In this document: positions 1-9,768 of the stretch, piece by piece | Position numbering within the stretch: the first letter of the stretch is position 1 | Layout of the letters: every line of letters begins with the position of its first letter | From: Azonexaceae bacterium | Lineage (GTDB): Bacteria; Pseudomonadota; Gammaproteobacteria; Burkholderiales; Rhodocyclaceae | Reading direction: 5' to 3' | Length of the DNA stretch: 64,000 bases | NCBI GenBank assembly: GCA_013335535.1 | Contig: JAAXVL010000001.1 | Location: forward strand, 327,764-391,763 | Program-made: the position numbers and the translations under genes | The notes under the pieces: generated by a model | Told to the model about the DNA's origin: nothing | Databases searched by the model: none | Seen by the model: only the letters and a program-made list of their open reading frames with translations

Positions 1-332
1 CCCGCTTCGTCGGTAACCACGATGCGCCGGATGCCGAGCTTGGCTGCTTCACGGTAAGCCTGCTGGAATGGCGTGTCGGCCGGCACGCTGTGTATCGGGC
101 TGCTCATCGTGTCGCCGGCCGTTTGGTCTGGCGAGCGGTGCTGGCGCATGACGCGCACAATGTCGCGTTCAGTGATGATGCCGAGAATGGCTCCCTGGTC
201 GACGACGATGACGGACGAGATTTTCGCGTCCAGCATGCGTGACGCCACGTCGCGCAGGCTCATGCCGGGCTCGACGCGATCACTTTGGGTGGAAATTAGC
301 TCGACGATCGTCGTCGCGCGTTTTCTTTTCAT
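1..332 (-). CDS. CBS-domain-pair protein (partial, runs off left edge)
   Basis: Reverse-strand translation from ATG at 332: MKRKRATTIVELISTQSDRVEPGMSLRDVASRMLDAKISSVIVVDQGAILGIITERDIVRVMRQ...; CBS motif; open at window edge. Confidence 0.75.
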   Translation of the reverse strand, partial: MKRKRATTIVELISTQSDRVEPGMSLRDVASRMLDAKISSVIVVDQGAILGIITERDIVRVMRQHRSPDQTAGDTMSSPIHSVPADTPFQQAYREAAKLGIRRIVVTDEA

Positions 333-527
333 CAGCGGATTCTAGAACGATTCCTTGCGATTGCGGCTTGATTGCGGTCAATCAACCGGGTGATCCCGGT
401 GTGGAAGATTGGTTTCCACCGTGGATTGGTGCTGACCATCTGCGTCGTCGTGGCACTTTCTGTCTGGGTTGGGCAGGGTGCCTGAAGAGGTCTGATTTCA
501 ATCGATAAATTGGTGAATTCCGTGCTG

Positions 528-543
528 TGGCACACGCTTTGCG
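528..543 (+). promoter_or_regulatory. Putative sigma-54 promoter of hupSL operon (TGGCACACGCTTTGCG, GG-N10-GC)
   Basis: Matches TGGCAC-N5-TTGC consensus, 44 bp upstream of likely GTG start at 587. Confidence 0.75.
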
Positions 544-586
544 TAGTGTCGCCTACTTGGCAACAAAACCAACGGGGGACATTCCA

Positions 587-1675
587 GTGACAGAGACCTT
601 TTACGAAGTGCTGCGCCGCCAGGGCATCACCCGGCGCAGCTTTCTCAAATTCTGCAGCCTGACCGCGACGTCGCTTGGGCTGGGCAGCGCCGCTGCACCG
701 CGCATTGCGCACGCGCTGGAAACCAAGGCGCGCACGCCGGTGATCTGGCTGCACGGGCTGGAATGCACCTGCTGCTCGGAGTCGTTTATTCGTTCGGCGC
801 ACCCGCTGACCAAGGATGTCGTGCTCTCCATGCTTTCCCTCGACTACGACGACACCCTGATGGCCGCCGCCGGCCACCAGGCCGAGGCAATCATCGAAGA
901 GGTCAAGAAGAAGTACAAGGGCAACTACATCGTTGCCGTCGAAGGCAATCCGCCGCTTAACGAGGACGGTATGTTCTGCATCCACGGCGGCCGGCCTTTC
1001 GTCGAAGTGCTCAAGGAAACCTGTGCCGACGCCAAGGCCATCATCAGCTGGGGGGCCTGCGCCTCCTACGGTTGCGTGCAGGCAGCCAAGCCGAACCCGA
1101 CGCGCGCCACGCCGGTGCACAAGGTGATTACCGGCAAGCCGATCATCAATGTGCCGGGCTGCCCGCCGATTGCCGAAGTCATGACCGGCGTCGTCACCTA
1201 CATGCTGACCTTCGACCGCATTCCCGAACTCGACCGCCAAGGACGCCCGAAAATGTTCTACGGTCAGCGCATTCACGACAAGTGCTATCGCCGCGGCCAC
1301 TTCGATGCCGGCCAGTTCGCCGAAGCCTGGGATGACGAAGGGGCGCGCAAGGGCTACTGCCTGTACAAGATGGGCTGCAAGGGGCCGACGACCTACAACG
1401 CCTGTTCCTCGATGCGCTGGAACGGCGGCGTGTCGTGGCCGGTGCAATCGGGCCACGGCTGTATCGGCTGTTCCGAAGAGGGCTTCTGGGACAAGGGCAG
1501 CTTCTATGACCGGGTGACCGACATCAAGGCTTTCGGTGTCGAGTCGAATGCCGACACCATCGGCAAGGCCGCCGCCGGTACGGTCGGCGCCGCGATTGCC
1601 GCCCATGCCGCGGTTTCGGCTCTGGCTCGCGCCCGCACTTCCCACGGTCAACCGGAAAAACAAGAGGAAAACTAA
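587..1675 (+). CDS. hupS: Membrane-bound [NiFe]-hydrogenase small subunit, Tat signal, O2-tolerant-type cysteine pattern
   Basis: RRSFLKF Tat motif; ECTCCSE and [16 protein letters not shown] start at 587 in frame with ORF 527..1675. Confidence 0.93.
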   Translation: MTETFYEVLRRQGITRRSFLKFCSLTATSLGLGSAAAPRIAHALETKARTPVIWLHGLECTCCSESFIRSAHPLTKDVVLSMLSLDYDDTLMAAAGHQAEAIIEEVKKKYKGNYIVAVEGNPPLNEDGMFCIHGGRPFVEVLKETCADAKAIISWGACASYGCVQAAKPNPTRATPVHKVITGKPIINVPGCPPIAEVMTGVVTYMLTFDRIPELDRQGRPKMFYGQRIHDKCYRRGHFDAGQFAEAWDDEGARKGYCLYKMGCKGPTTYNACSSMRWNGGVSWPVQSGHGCIGCSEEGFWDKGSFYDRVTDIKAFGVESNADTIGKAAAGTVGAAIAAHAAVSALARARTSHGQPEKQEEN

Positions 1676-1676
1676 A
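1642..1676 (+). repeat. Dispersed 35-bp motif copy 1 (C-terminal codons of hupS)
   Basis: ccacggtcaaccggaaaaacaagaggaaaactaaa; 19-bp core perfect. Confidence 0.8.
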
Positions 1677-1677
1677 A

Positions 1678-3474
1678 ATGGCCGCTTACGAAACTCAAGG
1701 CTTCAAACTCGATAATTCGGGCAAGCGCGTCGTCGTCGATCCGGTCTGCCGCATCGAAGGCCACCTGCGGGTGGAAGTGAATCTCGACGACAAGAACGTC
1801 ATCCGCAACGCCGTGTCCACGGGCACCATGTGGCGCGGCCTCGAAGTGATCCTGAAGGGCCGTGATCCGCGCGACGCCTGGGCCTTTACCGAGCGAATCT
1901 GCGGCGTCTGTACCGGCACCCATGCGCTGACCTCGGTGCGCGCCGTCGAGGACGCGCTCAACATCAAGATCCCGGAAAACGCCAATACTATCCGCAACCT
2001 GATGCAGCTGAATCTCTACGTTCACGACCATCTGGTGCACTTCTACCACCTGCACGCGCTCGACTGGGTCGATGTTGTCTCGGCGCTTAAGGCAGATCCG
2101 AAAGCTACGTCGGCGCTGGCCCAAAGCATTTCGTCCTGGCCGCTGTCCTCGCCGGGCTACTTCCGCGATATCCAGAACCGCCTCAAGAAGTTCGTCGAAT
2201 CGGGCCAGCTCGGTCCCTTCATGAATGGCTACTGGGGCAACCCGGCCTACAAGCTGCCGCCCGAAGCCAACCTGATGGCCGTTGCGCACTACCTTGAAGC
2301 GCTCGATTTCCAGAAGGACCTGGTCAAGGTTCACACCATTTTTGGCGGCAAGAACCCGCACCCGAACTGGCTGGTCGGCGGCGTGCCCTGCGCCATCAAC
2401 CTCGAAGGCACGGGGGCGGTCGGCGCGGTGAACATGGAGCGCCTGAACCTGGTCAAGAGCATCATCGACCGGGCGGCCGAGTTCATCGAACAGGTTTACA
2501 TCCCCGACCTGCTGGCCATCGGCTCCTTCTACAAAGGCTGGCTGTACGGCGGTGGCCTGTCGTCGAAGAACCTGCTGTCCTACGGTGACCTGCCGCAGAA
2601 GGCCAACGACTACAGCTCGGGCAACCTGCTGCTGCCGCGCGGTGCCATCATCAACGGCAAGCTCGATGAAATCCATCCGGTCGACCTCAAGGACCCGGAA
2701 CAGGTGCAGGAATTCGTCGCCCACTCCTGGTACAAATACCCGGACGAAACCAAGGGGCTGCACCCCTTCGACGGCGTCACCGAGCCGAACTTCGTGCTCG
2801 GCCCCAACACCAAGGGCACCAAGACCAACATCAAGGAACTCGACGAAGGCGCCAAGTATTCGTGGATCAAGGCCCCGCGCTGGCGCGGCCACGCCATGGA
2901 AGTCGGCTGCCTGCCGCGCATGGTCCTCGGCTATCTGCAACCCAAGCAGTATCCGGAAATCCACGGCTTGGTCGAAGGCGCGCTCAAGAAGCTCGACGTG
3001 CCGGTGACGGCCCTGTTCTCCACCCTCGGCCGCACGGCGGCGCGTGGTCTGGAAACGGCGTACTGCGTCAAGCTGCAGCAACAGCAGTTCGACAAGCTCA
3101 TGGCCAACCTCAAGGCGGGTGATCTCAATACCGCCAACATCGAGAAATGGGAACCGAGCACCTGGCCGAAGGAAGCCCAGGGCGCCGGCTTCACCGAAGC
3201 CCCGCGCGGCGCGCTCGGCCACTGGATCAAGATCAAGGACACCAAGATCGACAACTACCAGTGCGTCGTGCCGACCACCTGGAACGGCGGCCCGCGCGAC
3301 ACCAAGGGCCAGATCGGTGCCTTCGAGGCCTCGCTCATGGACACCCCGGTGGCCAAGGCCGACGAGCCGCTGGAAATCCTGCGCACGCTGCATTCCTTTG
3401 ACCCCTGCCTGGCCTGCTCGACGCACGTGATGAGCCCGGATGGACAGGAAATGACGTCGGTTAAAGTCCGCTAA
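1678..3474 (+). CDS. hupL: [NiFe]-hydrogenase large subunit
   Basis: [12 protein letters not shown] and C-terminal DPCLACSTH plus VMSPDGQ extension. Confidence 0.95.
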   Translation: MAAYETQGFKLDNSGKRVVVDPVCRIEGHLRVEVNLDDKNVIRNAVSTGTMWRGLEVILKGRDPRDAWAFTERICGVCTGTHALTSVRAVEDALNIKIPENANTIRNLMQLNLYVHDHLVHFYHLHALDWVDVVSALKADPKATSALAQSISSWPLSSPGYFRDIQNRLKKFVESGQLGPFMNGYWGNPAYKLPPEANLMAVAHYLEALDFQKDLVKVHTIFGGKNPHPNWLVGGVPCAINLEGTGAVGAVNMERLNLVKSIIDRAAEFIEQVYIPDLLAIGSFYKGWLYGGGLSSKNLLSYGDLPQKANDYSSGNLLLPRGAIINGKLDEIHPVDLKDPEQVQEFVAHSWYKYPDETKGLHPFDGVTEPNFVLGPNTKGTKTNIKELDEGAKYSWIKAPRWRGHAMEVGCLPRMVLGYLQPKQYPEIHGLVEGALKKLDVPVTALFSTLGRTAARGLETAYCVKLQQQQFDKLMANLKAGDLNTANIEKWEPSTWPKEAQGAGFTEAPRGALGHWIKIKDTKIDNYQCVVPTTWNGGPRDTKGQIGAFEASLMDTPVAKADEPLEILRTLHSFDPCLACSTHVMSPDGQEMTSVKVR

Positions 3475-3484
3475 GGAGGCAATC

Positions 3485-4189
3485 ATGCTCTCTCAACAGG
3501 ACATGCTCGAGGCCGAACGGCACGGTAAACAAGTCCGTTCGATCTATGTCTACGAAGCGCCGGTCCGTCTGTGGCACTGGGTGAATGCCCTGGCCATGGT
3601 CGTCCTGGCGGTAACCGGCTATTTCATCGGCAAACCCTTGCCGACCATGCCCGGCGAAGCGTCGGACAACTTCCTGATGGGCTACATCCGTTTCGCCCAT
3701 TTCGCTGCGGCCTACATCTTCGCCGTCGGGCTGCTCGGGCGGGTGTATTGGGCCATCGTCGGCAATCACCACGCCAAGCAGATCTTCAGGCTGCCGATCA
3801 CCAATCCGCACTGGTGGAGCGAAGTTTTCTTCGAGTTGCGCTGGTATCTGTTTCTCGAAAAGACGCCGAAGAAATACGTCGGCCACAATCCGATGGCGCA
3901 GCTCATGATGTTCTTCTTCTTTACGGTGCTGGCCGTCGGCATGGTGTTCACCGGCTTCGCGCTGTACAGCGAGGGCGCCGGGCTGGGCAGCTGGCAGGAT
4001 TCGCTGTTCGGCTGGGTGATTCCGGCGCTCGGCGGTTCGATGCAGGTGCATAACCTGCACCGGCTGGGCATGTGGATCATGATGACTTTCGTGCTGGTGC
4101 ATGTCTATGCGGCGATCCGCGAGGACATCATGAGCCGGCAGAGTCTGATCTCCACAATGATCTCCGGCTGGCGGATGTTCAAGGACTGA
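3485..4189 (+). CDS. hupC: Ni/Fe-hydrogenase b-type cytochrome subunit
   Basis: Hydrophobic, VYEAPVRLWHWVNALAM; follows large subunit. Confidence 0.92.
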   Translation: MLSQQDMLEAERHGKQVRSIYVYEAPVRLWHWVNALAMVVLAVTGYFIGKPLPTMPGEASDNFLMGYIRFAHFAAAYIFAVGLLGRVYWAIVGNHHAKQIFRLPITNPHWWSEVFFELRWYLFLEKTPKKYVGHNPMAQLMMFFFFTVLAVGMVFTGFALYSEGAGLGSWQDSLFGWVIPALGGSMQVHNLHRLGMWIMMTFVLVHVYAAIREDIMSRQSLISTMISGWRMFKD

Positions 4190-4310
4190 TGGCCATGCTT
4201 GCCAGGGCTGCGTTGTCGGCACTTGCCGTGCAGATGCACTGCCTGCGTGCCTCCGCCTTGCCCTGGCCGCGCCTGTACATCAGTCGGGGTTAAAGGTTTA
4301 CCTTGCGTTG

Positions 4311-4344
4311 GCCCCGGCGTACAGCCGTACCCGGGGCATTTTTT
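4311..4344 (+). terminator. Stem-loop plus T-run between hupC and hupD
   Basis: gccccggcgtacagccgtacccggggcattttttc: GCCCCGG/CCGGGGC arms followed by T run. Confidence 0.6.
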
Positions 4345-4356
4345 CAGGTGGTGACA

Positions 4357-4971
4357 ATGACTTCAAAACGCATACTGGTCCTCGGCATTGGCAACATCCT
4401 GTGGGCCGACGAAGGTTTCGGCGTGCGCTGTGTCGAAGCGCTCAACGAAGGCTGGGAATTTCCGCCGCAGGTCACGGTCATGGACGGCGGCACGCAGGGG
4501 CTTTACCTGCTGCCTTATGTCCAGGAAGCGGATTGCCTGCTGGTGTTCGATGCCGTCGATTACGGCGACGAGCCGGGCAAGCTGCGGGTCGTGGTCGGCG
4601 ATGAAGTGCCGCGCTTCATGGGCGTCAAGAAAATGAGCCTGCACCAGACCGGCTTTCAGGAAGTGCTCATGGCCGCCGAGCTGACGCAAAAATTGCCGGC
4701 TGAACTCGTGCTCGTTGGCGTTCAGGCGGAGCAGCTCGAAGATTTCGGCGGCAGCCTGCGCGATGTGGTCAAGGCGCAGATGGTGCCGGCGCTCAATCTT
4801 GCCCTCGACTGGCTGGAAAAATGGGGCGCGGCCGGCCGTGTGCGCGACGGGCAGAGCGAAAACATCACCGACAGCGCGCTGGCCATGGATGTTTATGAGT
4901 CCGAACGGCCGCCGGCCGAGCTGGCGTATCGCCTCGGCGACGCGCGTTTTCTGAACATGGAAGCCGCGTAG
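4357..4971 (+). CDS. hupD: Hydrogenase maturation protease
   Basis: MTSKRILVLGIGNILWADEGFGVRCVE; HupD/HyaD family. Confidence 0.92.
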   Translation: MTSKRILVLGIGNILWADEGFGVRCVEALNEGWEFPPQVTVMDGGTQGLYLLPYVQEADCLLVFDAVDYGDEPGKLRVVVGDEVPRFMGVKKMSLHQTGFQEVLMAAELTQKLPAELVLVGVQAEQLEDFGGSLRDVVKAQMVPALNLALDWLEKWGAAGRVRDGQSENITDSALAMDVYESERPPAELAYRLGDARFLNMEAA

Positions 4972-4972
4972 C

Positions 4973-5275
4973 ATGTGCCTCGGCATCCCCGTTCAGGTGA
5001 TCGAATGCGGCGAGCATTTCGCGCGTTGTACCGGTCGCAACGGCGAAGTGCGCGTCGACCTCAGCCTGGTCGGCCAGCAACTGCCGGGAACCTGGCTGCT
5101 GACCTTTCTCGACGCCGCGCGCGAAGTGATCGACGCCGAGCGCGCCGCGTCGATCAGCGCCGCCTTGAATGCACTCGAAGCGGCGCAAACCGGCGCCACC
5201 GATTTTTCTGCCTTTTTCGCCGATCTCGATCGCGAACCCCTACTCCCCGATTTCCTGAGGACACAACAATCATGA
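4973..5275 (+). CDS. hupF: HypC/HupF-family hydrogenase chaperone
   Basis: MCLGIPVQVIE N-terminus (MCxxxP). Confidence 0.88.
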   Translation: MCLGIPVQVIECGEHFARCTGRNGEVRVDLSLVGQQLPGTWLLTFLDAAREVIDAERAASISAALNALEAAQTGATDFSAFFADLDREPLLPDFLRTQQS

Positions 5276-5730
5276 GCCTCGAACTCAAAGCCGGCCCGAC
5301 CTCGCTCGAAAGACTCGAAACAGCCATCGGCCGATTACTGCAAAAACACGGCTTTTTTCGGGTTGACCGTGGCAACCCCGAATTTCCGGCCGGCCTGACC
5401 GCCCTGCTCCTCACCGAAGACCCGCAGCGCAATCTCGAAGTGCTCGACGCCTGCGTCATCCTGCCCGAAGCGCTCAAGCCGGCTGGCGAGCAGATTGCCC
5501 GCTGGGTGGCTGGCCCTGATTTCGCCGCGCCCCTCATGCAGCAATACGGCGTGCCGCGCGCGCCAGCCGTTGTCTTCCTGCGCGATGGCGCTTTTGTCGG
5601 CGTGCTCAACGGCATTCGCGACTGGAGCGAATACCAGAACGAAGTCGCCCGCCTGCTTACCGGCCCGGCCCAACCCAAGCCGATCGGCATTCCCGTTCGC
5701 GCTGCCGCCACGCAAGGAGCCTGTGCATGA
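5272..5730 (+). CDS. hupG: HyaE/HupG-family thioredoxin-like hydrogenase accessory protein
   Basis: ATG at 5272 overlapping hupF stop; conserved hup order; APAVVFLRDGAFVGVLNGIRDW. Confidence 0.82.
   Translation: MSLELKAGPTSLERLETAIGRLLQKHGFFRVDRGNPEFPAGLTALLLTEDPQRNLEVLDACVILPEALKPAGEQIARWVAGPDFAAPLMQQYGVPRAPAVVFLRDGAFVGVLNGIRDWSEYQNEVARLLTGPAQPKPIGIPVRAAATQGACA
5338..5372 (-). repeat. Dispersed 35-bp motif copy 2 (antisense inside hupG)
   Basis: Reverse complement ccacggtcaacccgaaaaaagccgtgtttttgcag; core with 1 mismatch, distal half degenerate. Confidence 0.6.
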
Positions 5731-6590
5731 ACCCGTCCACGATGCGTCCCTTCCCGATTTCCGTCGTCGCCATGGGTCCCGGCTCGCAGGGCGAAGAAAC
5801 GCCGGATTACCTGCCGATGCCGAAAGGCATGGAAACCTTCTCGCAGCCGCGCCTGCCCGACAACGTCGCGCCCGAGGTGGTCAATAGCGCGGCCAGCCTG
5901 CTCGGCACCTATGTCGATTCGGCCGAGCAAGCCGGCTTTCTTGGCGGCGCCACGCTCAACCTGCGCGACCTCGATGCCACGATGCGTGATGTCATCAATC
6001 AGTCCATGGGCTTCGGCGAAGTCAGCGCCTTCACCACGGCACCGCAGCACTGGCGCGTGCAGGAAACGGCGTTCTCCGGCATCTGGCGCGTGCTGCTGGT
6101 CGCCGACGACGGCGCGATGGTTGTCGATCGCCTCGAAACCGGCGCCATCCCGGCCGCACTGACCGAAACCATGCTGGCCACCGCGACGGCCGATCTGCCG
6201 TCGCCGGACTACCCGGCCGGCTGCATGAACGCCCAGGCCCTCGTCGAGGAAATCCGCATGCAGGCCGCGGCCTGGCAGCCTGGTGACGCGGCCCACATCA
6301 TCAACCTGACGCTCCTGCCGGTCAGCGATGCCGACCTTGACACGCTCTATGGCTGGCTCGGTCACCGCGAAGTCTCCATCCTGTCGCGCGGCTACGGCAA
6401 CTGCCGCATCACCAGCACGCGGCTTAAAAACGTCTGGTGGGTGCAGTACTTCAACAGCATGGATGCGTTGATCCTCAACTCCATCGAAGTCATCGCCATG
6501 CCCGAAGTGGCGTTGGCGGCCGACGAGGATTTCACCGATTCCGTCGAACGTCTGCGCGAATATCTCGACATGATGGTCGAGCCGGTCTAA
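5727..6590 (+). CDS. hupH: Hydrogenase expression/formation protein HupH
   Basis: Position and HupH-like sequence (AMGPGSQGEE, GYGNCRI). Confidence 0.85.
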   Translation: MNPSTMRPFPISVVAMGPGSQGEETPDYLPMPKGMETFSQPRLPDNVAPEVVNSAASLLGTYVDSAEQAGFLGGATLNLRDLDATMRDVINQSMGFGEVSAFTTAPQHWRVQETAFSGIWRVLLVADDGAMVVDRLETGAIPAALTETMLATATADLPSPDYPAGCMNAQALVEEIRMQAAAWQPGDAAHIINLTLLPVSDADLDTLYGWLGHREVSILSRGYGNCRITSTRLKNVWWVQYFNSMDALILNSIEVIAMPEVALAADEDFTDSVERLREYLDMMVEPV

Positions 6591-6600
6591 ATTTGACCGC

Positions 6601-6798
6601 ATGCGATTCGAAGGTTCGTTTCTCAATGTTCAGCCGGGCGACCGGCTGGAGTGCGGCATCTGCTGGTGGGTCTATGACCCTGACCAGGGTGACGACGTGC
6701 GCGGCATTCCGTCCGGCACGCCCTTCGCTGACTTGCCAGACGACTGGTGTTGCCCGGGCTGCGACGCGCCGAAGCATAAATTCATGGTGACCGAATGA
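6601..6798 (+). CDS. hupI: Rubredoxin, hydrogenase-associated
   Basis: ECGICWWVYDPDQG...PDDWCCPGCDAPK. Confidence 0.92.
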   Translation: MRFEGSFLNVQPGDRLECGICWWVYDPDQGDDVRGIPSGTPFADLPDDWCCPGCDAPKHKFMVTE

Positions 6799-6931
6799 GC
6801 AGGAAGCAAGGCTCCAAGGCTTGCCTTGGGGTGCGACCGGCAGCGAATGAGGTAGGAGCCCTCCCCGGACAGCGTGCTTCGGTGGCTGGTTCGGCTGCGA
6901 TGTGGCTTGTTCGCGGTCAATGGAGGGCGAA

Positions 6932-7414
6932 ATGGGTGGCGAGCAAATGATGTTTTGGACGACCGACCCGTCGCCCGAGCTGGTCGCCGCCTTCGACACC
7001 ATCGCCCGGACCCGGATGCACGATGTGCCGATCTGCAACCGGAAGCTGCAGGTCGAGGCACTCGGCTTCCAGCGGCGGCCGGATGGCCACTGGGCTGGCG
7101 CGATGATCACGCCGTGGGCGATCAACCTGCTCTGCCTGCCCGGTCAGGCTGAAAGCTGGCCGGCGCTGGCTGCCTGCAGCAAGCACGACTGGCATTTTCC
7201 GTCCGGCGACTACGAATTCACCGTGGCCGAAGAGGGCAGCATCGGCATCTACCACCTCTGTTCGCTGTTCTCGCCGGCGCTTGAATTCGACAGCCACGAG
7301 GCTGCCCGCCTGACTGCACTGGCTGCCGCCCATGCCCTGTTCGCAGACCCGCTGGCCGAGCCGCCGGTGGCCAGGACGACCAGCCGCCGCGCCTTTCTCG
7401 GGTTGGGGCGATGA
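6932..7414 (+). CDS. hupJ: HupJ/HybE-family [NiFe]-hydrogenase assembly chaperone
   Basis: MHDVPICNRKLQVEALGF...MITPWAINLLCLP; start set at ATG after GGAGGG. Confidence 0.85.
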   Translation: MGGEQMMFWTTDPSPELVAAFDTIARTRMHDVPICNRKLQVEALGFQRRPDGHWAGAMITPWAINLLCLPGQAESWPALAACSKHDWHFPSGDYEFTVAEEGSIGIYHLCSLFSPALEFDSHEAARLTALAAAHALFADPLAEPPVARTTSRRAFLGLGR

Positions 7415-8340
7415 CCACCAGCGCTGGCCTGCTCACCGTCAAGGCGTGCTTCAAGGAGCGCGGCCTGCACGACATTCGCGTCAATCTGACGCGTCCTTCA
7501 GTCACCCGCCTGTTCATCGGCCAGTTGCCCGATGTGGTGACCAAGACCGTGCCCTATCTGTTCACACTGTGCGCCCATGCCCAGCGGGCGGCGGCCGAGG
7601 CGGCTGTAACCGCGGCCCAGGGCGAGGCGCCGCGGGTGTTCGACAGCGCCGAACTGTGGCTGGAAGTGCTGCATGAAAACTTCTGGCGGCTGCTTCTCGA
7701 CTGGCCGCCGGCGCTCGGCTTGCGCCCGGACAAGGAAGCCTTCATCGCCTGGCGCAACGCGCGGCAGGGCGGAGACTGTCTGGCGGTAACGCAGAATTTG
7801 CTGCATCAAAGCCTGCGGCCGATTGCCGAAAAATGCCTCGAGATGCTCGTTGACCGCAGCACCGAGGAAGTGGCGCCGGACGACGGCGATCAGGAGATTC
7901 CAGCAGCCGCGCCGCTTGCCCCGGAAGGATGGCTGGAATACTGGCAGGGCACTTCGGCGGAAATGCCGGCCTTGCCGGTGCCGACCTCGATTCGCTCGGT
8001 TTTCCTGGCGCGGCTGGCTGAAACCCTGGCCGCCGTCGACGCGCTGGCTGGTGGCACCCCGTTTCCGGTGGCCAGTGCCGGCGGCGATGGCTGGGGCGTC
8101 GGGCAAACGCTGACGGCGCGTGGCGTGCTGACCCATGCCGTGCATGTGGTCGACGGTAAGGTGGCCAATTACCGTGTGCAGGCGCCGACTGACAGTTTTT
8201 TTGCCGATGCCGCGGCTCTTTCATCGTTGTTGGGCAATCTCCGGTTCGCTTCTCTGGAGCAGGCCAGGCAGGGCTTGAATCGGGCCATACTGGCGCTGGA
8301 TCCCTGTCTGCCCTACGTCGCGGAGGTGGTTGATGCATGA
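7411..8340 (+). CDS. hupK: Hydrogenase expression/formation protein HupK-like
   Basis: Position between hupJ and hypA; nickel-dependent hydrogenase-like. Confidence 0.7.
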   Translation: MTTSAGLLTVKACFKERGLHDIRVNLTRPSVTRLFIGQLPDVVTKTVPYLFTLCAHAQRAAAEAAVTAAQGEAPRVFDSAELWLEVLHENFWRLLLDWPPALGLRPDKEAFIAWRNARQGGDCLAVTQNLLHQSLRPIAEKCLEMLVDRSTEEVAPDDGDQEIPAAAPLAPEGWLEYWQGTSAEMPALPVPTSIRSVFLARLAETLAAVDALAGGTPFPVASAGGDGWGVGQTLTARGVLTHAVHVVDGKVANYRVQAPTDSFFADAAALSSLLGNLRFASLEQARQGLNRAILALDPCLPYVAEVVDA

Positions 8341-8674
8341 AATGTCGCTGGCCGAAGGGGTCATGCAACTGGTTGAAGACACGGCAAAACGTGAGAACGC
8401 CAGCCGGGTGAAACTCGTTGTACTGGAAATCGGCCGTATGTCGTCGGTCGAACCCGAGGCCCTGAAATTCTGTTTCGAGGCGGTGACCCATGGCAGCCTT
8501 GCGCAGGGCGCGGCGCTGGAGATTGTTATCGTGCCGGGCGCTGGCTGGTGCATGCTGTGTGCCGAAACGGTGCCGATGGAAGAACTCTACGGCGCCTGCC
8601 CGAAATGTGGCAGCCATCAGGTGCAGGCGACCGGCGGGACGGAAATGCGGGTCAAGGAAATAGAAATCGAATAA
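8333..8674 (+). CDS. hypA: Hydrogenase nickel incorporation protein HypA
   Basis: [10 protein letters not shown]; two CxxC motifs. Confidence 0.95.
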   Translation: MHEMSLAEGVMQLVEDTAKRENASRVKLVVLEIGRMSSVEPEALKFCFEAVTHGSLAQGAALEIVIVPGAGWCMLCAETVPMEELYGACPKCGSHQVQATGGTEMRVKEIEIE

Positions 8675-8687
8675 TCAGGAGACGGAT

Positions 8688-9761
8688 ATGTGTACGGTTT
8701 GCGGTTGTGGTGCAGGGGAAACGAAGATCGAAGGCGGGCACGCCAATGCCCATGAACACACCCACGTTCATGAGGATGGCACGGTGCATACCCACACGCA
8801 CGATCACGGGCATGACCACGATCACGCCCACAGCCACGCAGCCGCGCCGCTCGGCGCACATTCGCATAGCCATCAGCACGGCGACGGCAGCGAACACAGC
8901 CATGATCACGTCCATTCGGGCGAGCATGCCCACAGTCATGGTGACGAGCATCATCACCACGAACACGGCGTCGCCGGCGATCTCGATTACGGCACCGGCC
9001 CGGCCCGCGCCCACGTGCCGGGCATGTCGCAGGCGCGCATGGTGCAGATCGAGCAGGACATCCTGTCCAAGAACAACACCTACGCCGCGGCCAACCGGCA
9101 GAACTTCGATGATCATGGCATCTTCGCGCTCAACCTCGTATCCAGCCCCGGCTCGGGCAAGACGACGCTGCTCTGCAAGACCATCGAGATGCTCAAGGAC
9201 AAAGTCGCCATCAGCGTCGTCGAAGGCGACCAGCAGACCTCCAACGATGCCGAGCGCATCCGCGCCACTGGCGTGCCGGCCCTGCAGATCAACACCGGCA
9301 AGGGCTGTCACCTCGACGGTCACATGGTCGGCCAGGCCATGCAACGCCTGCAACCGGCCGACGAATCGCTGTTCCTGATCGAAAACGTCGGCAACCTCGT
9401 CTGCCCGGCCGCCTTCGATCTCGGCGAGCATCACAAGGTCGCCATCCTGTCGGTGACCGAAGGCGAGGACAAGCCGCTCAAGTACCCGGACTTGTTCGCC
9501 GCGGCCGACGTCATGCTGCTCAACAAGTGCGACCTGCTGCCCTACCTCGCGTTCGACGCCGATCTGGCCGAAGCCAACGCCCGCCGGGTCAATCCGCACC
9601 TGACCATCTTCCGCGTTTCGGCAAGCAGCGGCGACGGCCTGAGCGCCTGGCTGGACTGGATTCGCTCCGGCCTCGAAGCGCAGCGCGCCAAGCGTTCGGA
9701 TAGCGTCGATGCCCTGAAGCGTCGCGTCGCGGAGCTGGAACGCCAGCTGGCGGCCAGATAA
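8688..9761 (+). CDS. hypB: Hydrogenase nickel incorporation GTPase HypB with long His-rich stretch
   Basis: MCTVCGCG, His-rich region, [12 protein letters not shown]-loop. Confidence 0.96.
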   Translation: MCTVCGCGAGETKIEGGHANAHEHTHVHEDGTVHTHTHDHGHDHDHAHSHAAAPLGAHSHSHQHGDGSEHSHDHVHSGEHAHSHGDEHHHHEHGVAGDLDYGTGPARAHVPGMSQARMVQIEQDILSKNNTYAAANRQNFDDHGIFALNLVSSPGSGKTTLLCKTIEMLKDKVAISVVEGDQQTSNDAERIRATGVPALQINTGKGCHLDGHMVGQAMQRLQPADESLFLIENVGNLVCPAAFDLGEHHKVAILSVTEGEDKPLKYPDLFAAADVMLLNKCDLLPYLAFDADLAEANARRVNPHLTIFRVSASSGDGLSAWLDWIRSGLEAQRAKRSDSVDALKRRVAELERQLAAR

Positions 9762-9768
9762 ACCGCCG

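Noticed and set aside
369-386. FNR box upstream of hupS (ttgattgcggtcaatcaa)
   Set aside because: Half-sites TTGAT/ATCAA are 8 nt apart instead of 4; kept only as part of the inverted-repeat cluster.
332-1663. 443-aa minus-strand ORF over hupS
   Set aside because: Shadow ORF antisense to a well-identified gene; GC-rich codon bias creates long antisense frames.
1672-3486. 604-aa minus-strand ORF over hupL
   Set aside because: Antisense shadow of the large-subunit gene; no recognisable domain.
4226-4245. Second sigma-54 promoter before hupD (ggcacttgccgtgc)
   Set aside because: GG-N10-GC spacing fits but the -12 region lacks TTGC; too weak to call.
8745-8970. Possible DNA tandem repeat (CAT/CAC-rich)
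   Set aside because: Explained by the known His-rich nickel-binding region of HypB.
8548-9378. 276-aa Thr/Arg-rich ORF overlapping hypB
   Set aside because: Alternate-frame reading of the hypB His-rich repeat codons.
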